A stretch of DNA of 6,239 nt from Bacteroidota bacterium (GTDB lineage Bacteria; Bacteroidota; Ignavibacteria; UBA10030; UBA8401). The translations under genes and the position numbers were made by a program. Below the pieces are notes generated by a model. The model ran no database searches. It was not told the origin of the DNA and saw nothing but the letters and a program-made list of their open reading frames with translations. Below, in pieces: positions 5,547 to 6,239 of the stretch. How positions within the stretch are numbered: position 1 is the first letter of the stretch; every line of letters starts with the position of its first letter. The stretch is from NCBI GenBank assembly GCA_023229405.1, contig JALNZH010000224.1, positions 1 through 6,239 on the forward strand, given 5' to 3'.

Positions 5547-6239
5547 TTACAACGGCAGAGTAATCACGTAGGTTGTTCCTTTCCCTTCTTCAGATTGTAA
5601 AGAAATTTTTCCACCTTGTTTTTCGATAATTTTTTTTGCCAACGCTAAATCCAATCCAACTCCGCCGCTTTGAACCACTTTCACAAACGGTTCGAAAATC
5701 TTTTCCTGAAATGCCGCCGGAATTCCGCTGCCGTTGTCGATGATGCGGAAGAAAAGTTTTCCCGGCTCAGAATCTGTTTCTAATCGTATCCTTCCCCCGG
5801 AAGGAATATAATTTGCGGCATACGAGATGATGTTATCAATCGCTCGTGTCGTCCTGTCCGGATCGACGATCGCCTGTCCATCATACCGTGCGTTGGTTTC
5901 AAATTTAATTTGCTGTTTGTCCAAATCCGGTTTTACGGTTGTCGTTATTGTCTGCATGAGTTTACCGATGCTGGAAAGGCGTTTATCCACGCGGATGTCG
6001 CCGGAAGTGAAGTCGATAAGGTCCTGCGTCATACGGTTGACAAGTTGGGCGGATTCTTTTGCCTCATCCAGTAGTGTGTGTTTCGTTGCATCGTCTAGAG
6101 AAGATTTTTTTATTTCGTCGATTGCCGCGACAATGTCTCTGATGGGTGCGCGAAAATCTTGGACGAGCGAAGCGGCGACTTGTCCGACGGTGGAGATGCG
6201 TATCGTATCCTGACTTTGTTTTAATGCAGAGCGCATCTG
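5547..6239 (-). CDS. Sensor histidine kinase, C-terminal part (cut by right edge), with degenerate H- and N-boxes
   Basis: The frame stays open to the right edge (a Gln codon precedes the Met at 6236), so the sensor part is missing. Counting from that Met, a HisKA-like dimerisation region spans about 10-78 and an HATPase_c domain about 115-229. The ATP-binding domain keeps the G1 box DNGSGIP (167-173), the F-box FEPF (181-184) and the G2 box GVGLDLALAKK (192-202), and ends with the usual GKGTTYVITLPL. Two key positions differ. The H-box reads VQDFRAPI (25-32), with Gln26 where the phospho-accepting His normally stands. The N-box reads DNIISYAANYIP (134-145), with Tyr139 at the usual Mg-binding Asn, although Asn135 is kept. 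The protein probably still binds nucleotide in some form but may not autophosphorylate. No response regulator is visible. The family is certain; activity is doubtful. Confidence 0.88.
   Translation of the reverse strand, partial: QMRSALKQSQDTIRISTVGQVAASLVQDFRAPIRDIVAAIDEIKKSSLDDATKHTLLDEAKESAQLVNRMTQDLIDFTSGDIRVDKRLSSIGKLMQTITTTVKPDLDKQQIKFETNARYDGQAIVDPDRTTRAIDNIISYAANYIPSGGRIRLETDSEPGKLFFRIIDNGSGIPAAFQEKIFEPFVKVVQSGGVGLDLALAKKIIEKQGGKISLQSEEGKGTTYVITLPL

Overview
The window carries five protein-coding genes, all on the minus strand. From right to left, which is the direction of transcription, they are: the C-terminal part of a sensor histidine kinase (cut by the right edge), korA and korB for a two-subunit 2-oxoglutarate:ferredoxin oxidoreductase, a DHH-family nanoRNase/pAp phosphatase (nrnA type), and the N-terminal part of a leucyl aminopeptidase (pepA type, cut by the left edge). 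The fused gamma-alpha KorA, the KorB type and the NrnA type fit a bacterium of the Bacteroidota/Chlorobiota/Ignavibacteriota (FCB) group. Clear Shine-Dalgarno sites before korB and pepA argue against a typical Bacteroidia member. This placement is inference from protein style and moderate GC; no rRNA or marker gene is present.

Layout. At 1-1381, nrnA and pepA are 13 bases apart and probably form one transcription unit. At 1382-2212 there is an 831-base stretch without a convincing gene. It holds a 408-base non-autonomous mobile element (1711-2118) with near-perfect terminal inverted repeats and an 11-base target-site duplication, followed by the strong hairpin terminator of korB (2158-2185). 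At 2213-5100, korA and korB overlap by one base (TAATG) and are translationally coupled. At 5101-5546 there is a 446-base regulatory gap with a hairpin-forming inverted repeat just before korA, a 12-base palindrome, and a terminator-like hairpin behind the kinase. At 5547-6239 is the kinase fragment.

How the genes work together. KorAB interconverts 2-oxoglutarate + CoA + oxidised ferredoxin and succinyl-CoA + CO2 + reduced ferredoxin, a step of an oxidative or reductive TCA cycle. NrnA and PepA are housekeeping turnover enzymes, for short RNA and for peptides. The kinase has no visible functional link to its neighbours.

The two observations most worth following are the undescribed MITE-like element, with an internal branched inverted-repeat structure and a frame left open across its interior, and the kinase, whose phospho-acceptor histidine is Gln and whose N-box asparagine is Tyr although its other ATP-binding boxes are intact.
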